From: Branchinecta lynchi
Lineage: Eukaryota; Arthropoda; Branchiopoda; Anostraca; Branchinectidae
DNA: 64,000 nucleotides
NCBI GenBank assembly: GCA_023053575.1
Contig: JAKZAP010000009.1
Location: 19,635,869-19,699,868 of the forward strand
Direction: 5' to 3'
The number at the start of each line of letters is the position of its first letter. Within the stretch, counting starts at the first letter, position 1. A program made the translations under genes and the position numbers. The notes under the pieces are model-generated. The model was not told where the DNA came from. It was given only the letters and a program-made list of their open reading frames with translations, and ran no database searches. Shown piece by piece: positions 1-11,926 of the stretch.

Positions 1-154
1 AGTAGCAGCCTACTAGATGACGGTTACTTGATCCACCTGAAACTCGCGTTGGTTCTAGTTTAGCCCCTGACTACTAAACGCTAACACGTTTTTTGACGTT
101 GCTAGTTGCTTACTTCTGCAGCGATACACCACCACACCACTGGATAGCGTCATT

Positions 155-560
155 AGTTACGTTTTTGCAGATACCATCGTATCTGATACCACGGTCTAAA
201 GTCGTTTTTGTATTTACCATGGTATCTGATACCAAAGTCAAAAGGCGTTTTTTGCAGTTATCGTGGTATCTGATATTCAGATACCACGGTCCGAGCATGG
301 TAACAGATGTAGTATCTGAAAAAGTCATCTTGATCACTAAGAATAGAGCCTAGGATTTTGTCAAATTGGTTGGAAAGAAGTTTGGCAGCTGGATATCAGT
401 TTTTCTTTTGGGATGACTTCGAAACGAGCAGTTTCGGCAATTGTCGTTTTTGCAGAGCAATCGTAGTATAGTGTCAGATACCACGGTAACTGCAGCAACG
501 ACTAAATTCAGATCCATTTACCGTCATAACAGATACCATGGTATCTGCAAAAACGCAACT
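155..560. mobile_element. MITE copy 1, terminal TTRCGTTTTTGC
   Basis: Terminal inverted repeats of about 24 bp (155-180 and 535-560) begin TTACGTTTTTGC / TTGCGTTTTTGC. The interior holds several copies of the palindrome GGTATCTGATACC, so the transcript or single strand would be strongly hairpinned. It is homologous along its length to the element at 890-1305. There is no coding capacity, and I could not fix a target-site duplication. The two copies flank the lone protease exon at 666-836. Confidence 0.7.
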
Positions 561-665
561 GTTGCTTTCGTGGTATTAGTTTAAGGGTAGTTAATCGGGC
601 GGGATTTCCGTTAGGTCTGCAGTAAAGATTCTTAGTTGAGACTTCAGAAATACTTCCTCTTCTAG

Positions 666-836
666 GGCGACTCTGGTGGACCCCTCAACTATTTGACATC
701 AGATGGTACCTACAAGACGCTTGGTATTACTTCCTTCGGTGCCTCTGCTGGTTGCGAAGTCGGATACCCCGACGTCTTTACTCGTGTTACCTCATACCTG
801 GACTGGATTGCAACAGAAGGTCTAGTCGTAGCTTAA
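666..836 (+). CDS. Last exon of a diverged brachyurin-like serine protease (partial gene)
   Basis: An acceptor (tctag) is followed by an open exon starting GDSGGP, the catalytic Ser segment of S1A proteases. It continues through [14 protein letters not shown] and ends ...EGLVVA-stop. It aligns codon for codon with exon 5 of the four intact genes in this window, but is one codon longer (171 versus 168 nt with stop) and clearly more diverged. The Asp226-equivalent in GYPD is kept. An AATAAA signal lies at about 870. Exons 1-4 are not visible in 1-665; they may lie left of the window or be lost. Whether it is expressed or a relic cannot be decided here. Confidence 0.75.
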   Translation, partial: GDSGGPLNYLTSDGTYKTLGITSFGASAGCEVGYPDVFTRVTSYLDWIATEGLVVA

Positions 837-889
837 TTTGGATAAAAGCACATGTTAATCTACTTTCCCAATAAAATTCAGTAATATTG

Positions 890-1305
890 GTTGTGTTTTT
901 GCTGATACCATGGTCTCTGTTACCACGGTCTAAAGTCGTTTTTGTAGTTATCGTAGTATCTGATACCACGGTCAAAAGGCGTGTTTGCATTTATCATGGT
1001 ATCTGGCCAGTTATCGTGGTATCAGATATTCAGATACTACGGTCCGACAGTGATACCTGGTCTTGGTATCTAAAAAGTCATCTCACTTTCGTCAAATTTT
1101 GTCAGATTGATGAGAAAGAAGTTTAGCGCTTAGTGATGTGACTGGATATTTGCTTTTCTTTTGGGATGACTTCGAAAAGTGCAATCCCGGCAATAGACGT
1201 TTTTGAAGAGCACCATGTATCAGATACCACGATAACTGCAAAAACGACTAATTGCAGATCCAGTTACCGTGGTAACAGATACCATGGTATCAGCAAAAAC
1301 ACAAC
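890..1305. mobile_element. MITE copy 2, perfect 25-bp terminal inverted repeats
   Basis: The ends are exact reverse complements over 25 bp (890-914 and 1281-1305), beginning GTTGTGTTTTTGCTGATACC. The interior is rich in GGTATC/GATACC palindromes and matches copy 1 in order, including the conserved TTTTGGGATGACTTCGAAA block. It lies 53 bp after the stop of the lone protease exon. No ORF of its own. Confidence 0.8.
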
Positions 1306-1422
1306 TATTATTTAGTTTGATTTAACCCATTAAGAGGAATATACCAACGGGGTACAAATGATGAAAAAAATTAGAACAATTTATACAATGTACACTAAAA
1401 GAGATCACTGTCAGAAGTTTCA

Positions 1423-1452
1423 TAACAGATAACACTTCGGCTGTTATCTGTT
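1423..1452. repeat. Short perfect hairpin
   Basis: AACAGATAACA and TGTTATCTGTT are separated by CTTCGGC. The rest of 1306-1740 is AT-rich with no gene or element I recognise. Confidence 0.5.
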
Positions 1453-1739
1453 GTGTTTCCAAATGTTATACTACCATATTATATAACTAATCAAATCTTC
1501 ACTAAAATAAACTAAAAATTAATTAATTAATTTGTCAATTTGCCCTCTCTTGTCTTCCAAACCCTCCACTCATCAACTACCCACAAGAAACGGAAGAATG
1601 AAAGTGTCTGTCATGATTACTCACATGTGGGTTGATCGTGGGAGCTAAGCTAACTGACAAACGACCAACAGACGAAACAAGAAATCTGTTTACTGGAGCT
1701 CCGCCCCTCCAAATAGTTTCAGGCTTTCAACAGTACCAG

Positions 1740-2094
1740 AAAACGGAATAAGTTATTTTCTGTCAATTTACCGACAAACTTTTTGTCGGCATCAGAAGGG
1801 GAATCAGGAAAGTGTTCATCGGTGCTTCTGTTTATCGGTGCTTCACACCATTAAACTTTCCAATTCCCCGACAAGAACTTTGCCGGCATAAGGAACAGGA
1901 TAAAATTTACCGACACGACTTTTGTTTGTACCAGAAACGGAAAGAGAAAAATGTTTTAAGGTGCTTTGCTTCGCATCGACAAAGTCTTCCCCGATTTACC
2001 GAGAAGTGTTTTGTCGGTACTGAAAACAGCATAGGGAAAGGGTTTGTCGGTGCTTTGCACCAACACCCTTTCCCAATTTACCGACAGGACTTTT
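1740..2094. repeat. Degenerate repeats of a TTTACCGACA / TGTCGG unit with hairpins
   Basis: About four diverged units, each with TTTACCGACA..TTGTCGGT and inverted GGAAAG/CTTTCC arms. The clearest hairpin is at 2035-2077 (GGGAAAGGGT...ACCCTTTCCC around GTCGGTGCTTTGCACC). The open frame through it (1812-2201) has repeat-derived composition and is not supported as a gene. Confidence 0.5.
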
Positions 2095-2545
2095 GGTGGA
2101 GTGGGGCAGCTGCCCCCCTAGTTACGTCACTGGTCCCAGTAGCTACGGGGCTAGGGTCCCAAATTCCCAACGAATTTCCTAATCACTACATTGTAGCCTA
2201 ACATTTCACCCAAACCGACTGTTCTCAGATCTTTAAAAACAATTTTTCGTTCACCGAATTATTCTCGTAATCTACACGTATATCCACCAACATATACTGA
2301 TAAGACTTTTCGTAGGGTGGCAGCTGCCCCCCCCCCTTCCCCTAGTTACGCCACTGGCCCCCAGTAGCTAGGGGGTTCGGGTTCCAACAAAACTTCCTAA
2401 TCCATACAATATATTCAAATAATTTATATAACTGATGCGTCAGCTACGATTATACAATGATTGTACAATGTACCGTACAATGTAGCCTCCATTTTCACCA
2501 AAACCGACGGTGCTCAGATCTTTAAAAACAATTTTCGTTCACCAA
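2095..2545. repeat. Tandem duplication with two hAT-type ends
   Basis: Two copies of a roughly 220-bp segment (from 2095 and from 2318) each run GGCAGCTGCCCCCC, CTAGTTACGYCACTG, then CAGATCTTTAAAAACAATTTTCG. CTAGTTACGCCACTG resembles the right end of hAT elements (inverse of CAGTGGCGTAAC). No matching left ends were seen, so these are probably duplicated fragments. Confidence 0.45.
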
Positions 2546-2975
2546 ATTCCTTCTTAGTCGACAGGTACCGTACGGCCACACATTCGATTTTACACATGTT
2601 TTAATTATGGTAGAAAAAATATTACCATAAAAATAGTACGCGGGAAATTCATTTAGTACTTTAGGCTCTGGTAAGGTAAGCTGGGGATTTGTACGCGGGC
2701 TTGTACACTGGATACTTGGCTTCTCCCGTGGATGCAACACCAGCGTTGTTTTAAGAACAAAACCCAGATAGAACTGCTGTCTCCTTATCTCGGTCATACA
2801 AACATGCTGAGTCGAGTAAAACACGGCCGACTCCCGACGACGAGCGGAAGTTACTAGCTTCGCGTCACATCACCTTTCGTCACCTCTACAAATAGCTATC
2901 TCGCTGCTAAGTCGCTGAAGAGGAAATCTAGTAGTCAAAGCTGATTGCTTATATTCTATGTAAAGGCCTATTCAC

Positions 2976-3492
2976 AACGGGTTTTAGCTAATACTCGGCA
3001 TCAGCCAGTTCCAGAAATCACTCTCAGACCGAGAATTAGCTGGGTTCTGCCGTTCGCAATTGATATTGGTGACAGTTTCGGGTACCAGCTGGTCTCGTGC
3101 CAAAGTTGAAATCAGTCCAACTTTTCAGGGTACTAGCCAATCACATTATTTAGTGGAATATCAGCAATATTTCGATTGGCTAATGCTGAAAGACGTCATA
3201 CCGAATATCAATGACCTAAATTCACTTTCGATTTTCAAGAAGCAAGAGTGGATGTGATTTTATCTATTGAGGTTGGCTCGAAACTAGCCAATCAGAATAC
3301 AGCTCAATATTCCCCAAAATAATCTGATTGGCTAGTATCCTCAAAGGTTGAACTGATTTCAACTTGGGGGCGAGACTAGCTGGTATCCGAAACTGGACCA
3401 GTATCAAGTGCGAACAGCAGAAACCCAGCTAATTCTTGGTCTCAGAGCGATTTCCGGAACTGGCTGGTACTGAGTATTAGCTAAAACCCGTT
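2976..3492. mobile_element. Foldback-type element with arms of about 140 bp
   Basis: The left arm (2976-about 3115) and right arm (about 3350-3492) are reverse complements with scattered mismatches; both termini read AACGGGTTTTAGCTAATACTC. The centre of about 230 bp is AT-rich. A target duplication is not obvious. The small frames inside are not genes. Confidence 0.65.
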
Positions 3493-3509
3493 TTGGTTGC
3501 CTTAAGAAT

Positions 3510-3955
3510 CCGAATCCAAAGCTAGTTACAAATCCGATTCCGAATTCGATTCCACCGTTTCGTGCTGAGGACTCGAATCTGGAATCGAATCGGGATTCGA
3601 ATCCGACCTTAACAAAAATCAAATCATGTACATAGGTTCTGGTTTAAAAATCAGAGGTGACAAAAGGCACTGATATCTAAAGTTATATCTAAGGTATCAG
3701 ATAACATGATAGATTACTGAGGATGGTTGGAGGTGGAGACCAAAAAGTTGGATTGCCTAGGTAAACTGTGTAAAAATCGGGAAAACGGAAACTGGACGGA
3801 TGAAGTCTAGGAATTTGAGCGGATTCGCAAAATTGAGGGTTGGAATCCGAGTCCGAATCCGAATCCAGCCTGACAAGCAGAAGATTCGAATCCGGATTCG
3901 AATCCGGCCAAAAAGACGAATCCTGGATTCGAATCCGGATTCGGATTCGCCTATC
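3510..3955. repeat. Degenerate GAATCC hexamer tracts
   Basis: Two patches (3510-3605 and 3837-3952) are built of GAATCC/GGATTC hexamers with substitutions. Frames across them give Arg-Ile or Asp-Ser dipeptide runs, which are artefacts of the repeat. Confidence 0.7.
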
Positions 3956-3959
3956 TCTG

Positions 3960-4047
3960 ATTCCCACATCAGATGTAACAAAATCTCATTGTCGCTACCA
4001 CATATAGGGCAAAAATAGGGACCAGTACGTCCTAATTTATTCCCCAA
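3960..4047 (-). pseudogene. LINE 3' ORF fragment, C-terminal zinc knuckle
   Basis: The minus strand encodes GPYFCPICGSDNEILLHL. This is closely similar to GPYYFCPMCGETNEDICHLL in the LINE fragment near 41.1 kb and has the C-x2-C...H spacing of the C-terminal zinc knuckle of non-LTR retrotransposon ORF2 proteins. It runs straight into the GAATCC tract, so only a short piece remains. Confidence 0.5.
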
Positions 4048-4079
4048 ATACTTCCTACGCTCTATATTTATATATTATA

Positions 4080-4252
4080 AACCGCTTGATCAGAACTACC
4101 AGAATTACGAGTTTCGACGGAGGCACACGCTCTTCAAAAGCAAAAACCTCAACACACACCAAAAGAGGAGCGGAGCTGACTGGGATCGAACCAAGGACCT
4201 TCTGCTTGGAAGTCCACCATACCATAGACGCTATCAGAGCAAGTAGAAAGAA
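4080..4252 (-). mobile_element. tRNA-derived SINE head (tRNA-like)
   Basis: On the minus strand an A-box-like TGGTATGGTGG is followed about 30 nt later by a perfect B box, GGTTCGATCCC, inside a fold with partial acceptor pairing. Acceptor and anticodon pairing is imperfect, so this is more likely a SINE or tRNA pseudogene than a working tRNA. A non-tRNA tail of about 90 nt follows. Confidence 0.45.
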
Positions 4253-4261
4253 AAATAACAT

Positions 4262-7115
4262 ATAGTCCGGGCGCCAGACTCCTAAAATATGACGACTAGT
4301 TGATCAGAAAGACACAGTCAGTTTGAAGTTTCGACTAAATCGACCAAGCTGAATCTGAATATGGGTGGTGGCAAAGCTGCAGATGACTGATTGACCTTGT
4401 AAAAGCTGAAAACAACCCTTTTTAGGCCTATAAAATATGTCCTGACTGTTTATTTTTTTTTCAACGTTTTACTAGTCCACTGCGGGGCATCTTGTTTTAT
4501 TTCTAACAATACCTTCTCTTAGAATAAGTTTTTTTTTACGGTATCTCGTATAGTCCCGGAGTATTTATCAATTTTCTCTGGAAATTACAAAATTCAAAGG
4601 TTTATTTCCAGGTTGGGGACGTGCAGCGTAACTTAATATATTTTTACGAGTTTTCATATTTTACCAGAATTTACCTTGGATATTGAGCTTCACATTGCCG
4701 TAAAGTTGCAAGCTCCAACTGTTCGGCGAAGCCGCATGGGGTTTTTTGAAAAAAGTAGAGGCTAAAAATGTATGAGAAAGTATATCTTGACAAAATGGTG
4801 CTCTGACACAATATTCTATGCTGGAATCTTGCGTAGAACTTAAATATCACCTTTATTTTTCAACCAAACATTAACTACGGTTTTCATAGGCCAATTACTT
4901 ATTTATAGTCCTAAATCTTCTAAAACAATGATACTGCGAGACTTGTTCTTGTGCCAGATTTTAACTCCGATTCCAACGGTAGTGTTGGTTTGGCCTGTGT
5001 CAAATTTAGTTGATATAAGTGGTTTAGTTTGATAGAAGTTCTAATTCTCTTGCAAATATCGTTCGAATCGAGATTATAATGAACCCACGAAGCTAAGTAA
5101 GGGCCCAGAAGCATCACTCGCTCTTGACAGAAGCTGTAGCTGAAAGCTGAGAGTTCTAACATGATTAAAGAGTGTGTTATGTGACGTGTGGTACTGTACA
5201 TTTATTTTCAAATCTCTATGCTGCTAAAGCTGCCAAAATGTGATTCGCGCATATCCCAATGGTTTTCCCGAAAGCAAAAATAAAAATTCTCGTCTGAATA
5301 CTAGGTGTCGGCACCATTTCACCAACCATTCCCCAGACAAGGGTCATTATTGCCGCAAGCAGTCTGTTCTAACAGAAGGTCGAAGCCTTGTTGACAGGTG
5401 GGGACCAGAGCGTCAACCCTGAGGTCATTGGACTGACCCCTAAAGTGTCGTGACGGGCCAGACAAACTTTAGTGGGCTGAACGATTATTTTTTGCCTATA
5501 GCCTACCGATAAAACCAATTTCTTAAAACATGCAACGGTTTGGGCTCGTACATGATGATGTTTAGAATATCACTCCACCCTTTCAGTGTAAACTCAGAAA
5601 TTTACTGAATGACCAGAGACCTAACAGCAACTAACGCTCCACCAGAATGAAACTATCCCATCTCCAATATGCTCCGGAAAAAAGGCAAAAATGGATTAGT
5701 AGCCTAAGCTATCTTGTGCGAGATTGTGCTGAATCCGACCCAGAATCAACGCAGCCCCTCAAAGCTAGGTGTCTTCAAAACCGCCTTTGCTGGCTTTCCT
5801 GAACGGTGAAGCTATTCTATGTGCAGCTCCAAATGACTCTCCCGATAAGTGTTTTTGACACAGGATAGTTTCATTCCGGTGGAGCATGTTGTTTTTGCCT
5901 TTCGACAAGGGAAAGCTGACCGCATCAGGCCCACTAGTGCAGTGTCGCAGCCCTATCCTACGACAGCCCATGATTTTCTGTTCACACTTTAGTAGATCGG
6001 AAAGACTTTGTCAAGGAACTGAACTTAAAGCTTGGGTTCACAGATCGCGTAACATCTACAGAGGAATAGTTCGTGATAGTTCTGTAACAAAATGACAACA
6101 ATGGCTGTATGACTCGCATCAACAATTACTTGGGAACTTCCGTTTTCAGTAGCATTCGGAGACATGGACAGCCACGCATGTGTGGTGCATAAGCTAGATT
6201 CATAGTCCGGGTTCTTAGAAATGGCCTACCTTTTCGTTTGTTTTTCTTATCCCTTGGTTCGATGACTCACTGTTTAGGCCACGTGTAACACAGCAGCTCC
6301 CTAGAGGCATCAATCGACTGCCATCTTTCAGCCCCATCGAAAGATGTTGCTAAAAGCAAAATTATTTGACCGCAAGATGGCAATCTGAGCTCGAAAAGTA
6401 CAGTGTTATTTTTCTACAACAAGACAGTGCCTCTAAAGGGTTAATAGTCATCTTAGATGGAACAAATTTTAGCACCTTTATTGTTTCACTGAATTCGCCA
6501 GAGAGGTAATCTATGAACCCCAAGTCAGACTGACAGAATCGGCTCCAAAATTCAAAAAATACAGCACAATATACCAGTTTTCTAGCAAAGTGCATTTACG
6601 AAACTCTTCGTCAGTGAATTTCCTGTCCGCTCATAACATCTAGTACTGCCTTTCAGAACAATAGGATTCCCGGAAATGTTTACAAGACCCACGTCATGCC
6701 GGTCAGCTACGATATGAAACTCTTTATAGATTTTCGTTGTCGATTTAACAGTCTCGCAAAGGATTCGTTTCGAAAATGTCGATGTTTCTGGCACTTGCGA
6801 CCGGATTTTTCGGATTAACGGCATGAAATATTGTGCCACACAATTTCCCGTGATCTTGTTAGTCAATATCTTCGCTTCACTAGGCTTCTAAATTTTTAGA
6901 GTTGCGAACGAACTCAGGAAAACTTGACTTGGTAGGCTACCCGATCGAAGTGCCAGGATTTTCCGATTCAACATGAACGCTGCGACCGGTCTTGGTTTTC
7001 GAGTGCTTGGCCTGTATATTTCGCAATCTATATTCTTCACTTCTCATCTTGGGCACCGGATTGTTTTCTCCAACGAAATATGCTTCCTGTGTCTTTAAAC
7101 AACAAGCACTTGACC
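4262..7115. other. No recognisable gene
   Basis: Only short frames without domains, splice pattern or codon bias. No large repeat structure was recognised. A hAT-like terminus (CAGGGGCGTCCC) occurs at about 7116, at the right border. Confidence 0.4.
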
Positions 7116-7149
7116 CCAGGGGCGTCCCAAGGGGGCACAGCCCCACCCC

Positions 7150-7463
7150 CTACGTTTTGGGCATTCGGTCAAGTTTTCGCCGAAGGCGAAAATTCGGTTA
7201 AAAAGGCATCGTGAAGAAACCGTGATGCTTGTTTATTAAAATCTTTGGCACCCACATTTCCAAATTAGGCGATTTAACGGGTTTATCGGTTCCCATTCTT
7301 TATCGAATTTGGTAATTAATTGAACTTTTTTGTCAGTTCGAGTCGACTTCACCACATTCGGTACGTCCCTAAGTAAATTCGGTGGTTTAACGTATTTATT
7401 TGGTCACATCCGTTTTACGAATTCGGTCGTTCACCGGAATACTCTCAAGTCCGTATCTGTTCT
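7150..7463. repeat. ATTCGGT-rich tandem repeat, left half
   Basis: Diverged units contain ATTCGGT, TCGAGTCGACTTCACC, ATTCGGTACGTCCCTA and CAAGTCCGTATCTGTTCT. The same units resume at 9597-10060 beyond an inserted LINE. Confidence 0.6.
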
Positions 7464-9596
7464 AAGTAAGTAAGTAATTCAGTAATTTATTTATGACCCG
7501 CCATTTTGAAAAGGCGTAGTAAATGAAGAAAATAAAGAAAAAACAAAAAACACACAAACACAAGAAAATAGACACTTAATTTTCAATCGTCGGTCAGGAA
7601 GCAGTGGATGACGTCGTGCGCTGGTTGGGCCCTGTTCTCCATGATTTTTGAAAGCGATGATGAGACATCCAAAGGGTAACACTTGCATCTTGAATTTTGA
7701 ATTTCTCGGTCAATGTCTGGTAATGACATAATTTCGACAAGTGGGGCAGGTGCTTCGCATATCTAAAATAAAATGATCTCATCTTTTTAATCGCCTTCTT
7801 TTGCAGAAAATGAGGAACGTCAGAACGAAATAGTATAGAAGGTGCTGTACAAATTTCACAAAGCTTTACGATTATAGCGCCCCGGTTGGGTACGATGCGT
7901 CCATAGGCGCTACGGATTGGTTTTTAAACTGCTTGAACAACCGAAGAGCAAAATTTTGACAATAAAGATTTGAATGTTATGCCGAGCCACCGTAGAAAGT
8001 CTGTTGATTTGACGATGAAGGATCGAAGAGATATAGAAGCTTTGGATGTATTCGAACCATTCGACGAAGGGTTGAAATGCAGGTACTCACATTTTGACAG
8101 GTTAACTTTCAAGGCCGATTTTGAGAAGTTCCGACGACAGCTTACTGACATTTTTTGTGAGTGTGGATCGGCTACGGCTTACTAAGAGCAAGTCGTCCGC
8201 GTAGGCTATGTAGCTGAAGTCATAGCCTTTATAGAAGTAAGCAGGATGCAAAGAATCGAGACAAGAAGATATGGCCGTTTTGAAGATGTAGGGAGATAAG
8301 ACTCCCCCTTGGCGAACACCAGTTCTGACAGGAATACTCTCTGACAAGCTACCTTGCCATTTGAACCTTACTGAAGAATGACCATAGCAAAATTTTAACA
8401 GATAGACAACAGACAGATTCACGCCAGAAGTAATGAGAGAAAATAGGGCCTGAGAATGCGTTATATTGTCAAAAGCACCAGCTATATCTATAGAACATAT
8501 ATGTATAGAAGACTTGTCGTGGGTGGCCTGTTTCATCATTTTTCTCAATATGTGATGACCGTGCGCACAACTGGCGCTCGAACGGAATCCAAACTGCATT
8601 GAACCAAAGTGACATTTTTAAACTATTTCTGGAATAAGGACGTATTCCAGGATTTTGTTTATGGTACAAGAAACTATAATTGGCGGATAGCTTTTGCAAA
8701 GGTCTGTGTCTTTCCCTCGCATCACCGATGTTATGGTACCCAAGAGGAAACTATTCGGAAACAAACCCTGGCATAAACAAATTTGAAATAGCAGCTGAAG
8801 GTGTTGTCTTAAACTGGACACTCAATTTTGAAAAAATCGGCACTAAGGCCATCAGAATCTGTAGAACCAGTTCTTCTTAATTTTCGGAAAGCAATTTCGA
8901 TGGAAGAACAAGTAACGGGAAGAACAGAAGGCTGAAATATTTTCATTGGTAGGTATTTAAGAAGTAAATTTTCAAAGTGCTGCTGAATCTGGTTTTTGCA
9001 ACCACTGAATAGACCACTGTAGTGGCTGGTCCAGTCAGCCATAGTTAGTGCGGAGGGAGGTACAGCTGAACCTTTATCTGTGCGAAGGACTTTTTGCCAC
9101 GCTTTTTTGTCACTGGGAGCATCTAAGCCATTCAAACGAGCATTCTCAAGTGAAGATTTGTATTCACGTTTCGTTTTAGCTTTTAGATTAAAGACAGTAC
9201 GATTCCCTGGGCGTCCACAAGCAATCCAAATTTTTAGCCAAAATTTTGCCGTATTTGCCGTATTCCTGGAATCAATGTTAAGAAGATCCGACGAGATATT
9301 ACTAACAACAACACTAACAACAACAGTGTGCGTATCGGAAGGTGGTGAGCAAGGGATGTCTATCAAAGCCTCGGGACGAGTTGAAATAGCAGTGAAGCGA
9401 TCAAGAGTAGAAACTACTTCAGCAATAAAACGGACATCATTAGCAACAGCGCTTAGCTTGCTAGTCAATACAGATATGGCAACAGCTGTAACGACTGGAA
9501 CTTCGCTCGGAAATCGTATTACGAAATCCGGAACAGCAACGCCCAAGTCATCACAGCGACGGAAAGCATCAACAATATCACACAGATGATTGGCCT
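7464..9596 (-). pseudogene. Broken LINE with reverse transcriptase (CR1/jockey-like)
   Basis: Read on the minus strand. The EN-RT linker and RT entry lie at 9546-8809 (RKLRRTGSTDSDGLSADFF), the RT palm start at 8821-8618 (LCKSYPPIIVSCTINKILEY), the core at 8599-8102 (SIDIAGAFDN, GVRQGGVLSPYIF, AYADDLLL) and the thumb at 8151-7924. Pieces are in different frames, so at least two frameshifts separate them; the endonuclease is missing (5' truncation). The 3' end at about 7464 has AATAAATTACTG and a (TTAC)n tail. Insertion was into the ATTCGGT repeat, which continues on both sides. Clade placement within the CR1/jockey group is tentative. Confidence 0.75.
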
Positions 9597-10060
9597 GGGC
9601 ATTCGGTCAGTCAACTTCATAATTCGGTCATTAATCAAATTCATTTGGTTCTAATTCGTGACCGAATTCGACAATTCATCCAACTTTTGTTCAGTCCGAG
9701 TCGATTTCACCGCATTCGGTACGTCCCTATGTGAATTCGGTGATTTAACATATTTATTTTGTCTCATTCGTTAGCAAATTCGGTTGTTCACCGTACTTTT
9801 CTCAAGTCCGTATCTGTTCTATCGCATTTGGTCAATCCATTTCATAATTCGGTGATTAATCAGATTCATTTGGTTCTAATTCGTTGCCGAATTCGGTAAC
9901 TCACCTGATTTTTGTTTGGTCCGCATCTGTTACCAGACTTACCACATTCGGTTGTTTTAGGTGGTTCTACCAAGAGTTTTATTCCATTCCCAGATTCGGT
10001 CGGTATACCGCTCCCGATCTGCTCCTTATTTTTTTTAGTTAATTTTTCGGTTGTACGAAT
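9597..10060. repeat. ATTCGGT-rich tandem repeat, right half
   Basis: About two units with a period near 220-250 bp. CAAGTCCGTATCTGTTCT recurs at 9794-9811, matching the LINE's left junction at 7463. Confidence 0.6.
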
Positions 10061-10494
10061 TAATTATTTGGTTCACCCCAGTCACTGTGCTTGGTATTTT
10101 AAGTGGCACTTATTTAGCTCTTGTCCTTTACCATTTAACGGTAGCTTCACCTTGTTTCCATTCATTACTTAACTTGTGCATCTAATAATTGCAGAAATTC
10201 GGGAATAAGCACGTTTCCTGACGTGAAAGTTAGCCTATTTTTGTTTGCTGTAAATTCAGAATATATGTACTTTACATCTATTTATTTCTGAACGGACCAT
10301 TTTTTCGCCAGGCATCTCTGTCGTTTAATAGGTAGCCTTCGGATCGCTAAAAGTCACTTTGATTATGAGTGGTTCCAAAAAGTTTTGCCTGCGGCACATT
10401 TAGCAGTCTTTACCATTTAGAAGAAGGGTACCATTTAGAAGAAGGGTAATCGTCTATCTAATTAGCTTTTTAAAGAAAGTATTTCATCCCTGAT

Positions 10495-10660
10495 CTGAAA
10501 ACCGTCCCCCACTCCCAGATATAGGGCTACGGAGCCCATCTACGAACTTAACCTGTACTTTGACCCAAAGATCCTCACACCAAGTGACAACAACACCAAA
10601 CTGACAGAGGGAAAACTTTCATAGGTATCCCGCCATTTACGTTTTGGGATCCCGAAAACC
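10495..10660 (-). repeat. R1 family fragment
   Basis: Minus-strand R1 start: TTTTGGGATCCCG..., ATGGCGGGATACC, then GGGCTCCGTAGCCCTATAT and a G-rich run. Confidence 0.55.
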
Positions 10661-10735
10661 GGGAAAGCCAAGCAAAAGGAAAGAAGACCAAAGAAAGGAT
10701 AGACCTGTCGGATTAAAAGAATTCTAAACTATAAC

Positions 10736-11116
10736 CAGGGACCCATAAATTTCCTGTAATGACTCGCCATTCACGCGGCTAGTCAATATGAGACTTCTGA
10801 TGCGCTCTTGACCGAGCGTCAGATAGTTCGAGAAATACCCACGGGGATAAAATACCCGAATATTCAGATGGGCAAAATTTTTCTCAGCTGTTGTGCTGAA
10901 TTAGGAATATTTCTCTGTAATGGAGGAGTATCCTGGATCTTTTGTCCTAGCTTAGGTACCTGGTGGCATGCTAGCTTTTTTGTCTATCTGAGCAAGAACA
11001 CCGATTTGACCCAAGCGGAATTTTTGGAAACTAGGTGAGGCTCGGGCAACATAGCATCATAGAAGCATAGGAAATGACAAGCCCCCTGAATGGAGAAGGA
11101 AATGTATGGGTCCCTG
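10736..11116. mobile_element. hAT-like MITE with a 7-bp target duplication
   Basis: Ends CAGGGACCCATAAATTTCC (10736-10754) and GGAAATGTATGGGTCCCTG (11098-11116) are inverted repeats with one mismatch. CTATAAC is duplicated exactly on both sides (10729-10735 and 11117-11123). At 381 bp with no transposase, it is non-autonomous. Confidence 0.75.
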
Positions 11117-11239
11117 CTATAACTAAAGACCTTTTGAAGCTTCTGACGTAAGCTTCATCGTAGGGACATTTTGTGTTCCTTCCAGTTAGTCCTAAACATC
11201 TTAGATGGTGGAGTTTGATCTTTGTATCATGTGTACCAG

Positions 11240-11878
11240 TTATAAGTCATATATATATCATTGGAAGTTGGGAATGCTCCAGAGATCAAAAATCAGAAAT
11301 TTAGTTTACATAATGTATTTGCTGCGAATCAATCAATGCCTATTGGGTCGGACATGAAAACAACGCGTTCTTGTCTTGTATCGTTTTTTGTGGGAAAAGC
11401 TAGAAAAGCATACGGAGTACTCATTACTTCTAAGCGTCGTTACAACAGACATATACTGGCCAGGCTATATTCCGCATTCGCTATGCCGCACATACTAGCG
11501 CTGTCGTCATTCTGGTCACTACTGACTATGAAAGATAAAAAATGCATTCGTTCCACATTTTATAAGTATTGCAAATATCTCCTAGGACTACCTCCGTGGG
11601 CCCGTAATTCTAGATTGTCGGCAAAGTATAATGTCACCGATCCGTTTATTGCAATATCTGATTGAATTGCACGTTTTATTCGTTCTCTTGACGCTAGCCA
11701 TACTTTGTATAGGGCTATGTTGCCCCATGTGTAAATAAGAGTATCAAAATTTATGTGTTACATGTTGTGTCTTCTTGTCTTTTTTGTTTTTCTTTCTTTT
11801 CGCGTCTTTTCTTTCATACTCCATTTGTGACTTGTGTCTTAAAAATGGGAAATAAATTTCATTCATTCATTCATATTT
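11240..11878 (+). pseudogene. LINE 3' fragment with (CATT)n tail
   Basis: An open stretch at 11261-11665 encodes a reverse-transcriptase thumb/C-terminal type sequence (SKRRYNRHILARLYSAFAMP...WARNSRLSAKYNVTDPF) and continues past one stop. The 3' part has AATAAATTT followed by CATTCATTCATT (11852-11872), the same tail type as the LINE ending at 41757. It is 5'-truncated. Confidence 0.6.
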
Positions 11879-11926
11879 AAAAGCTTTTCCTTGTAAATGT
11901 AGTTCGAATTCAGTACGACAACAAAC

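Noticed and set aside
2428..2450. Third hammerhead copy (GCGTCAGCTACGATT)
   Set aside because: Only 17 nt of flanking sequence match; the catalytic core is absent.
3689..4047. Arg-Ile and Asp-Ser rich frames
   Set aside because: Produced by GAATCC hexamers; only the short zinc-knuckle stretch at 3960-4047 is meaningful.
4055..4261. Possible membrane protein (MLFFFLLALIAS...)
   Set aside because: The frame reads through the tRNA-like SINE; the B box and fold explain the sequence better.
8809..9589. Plus-strand 169-codon frame at 9080-9589
   Set aside because: It lies opposite the LINE RT linker, which has recognisable motifs on the minus strand; the plus frame has none.
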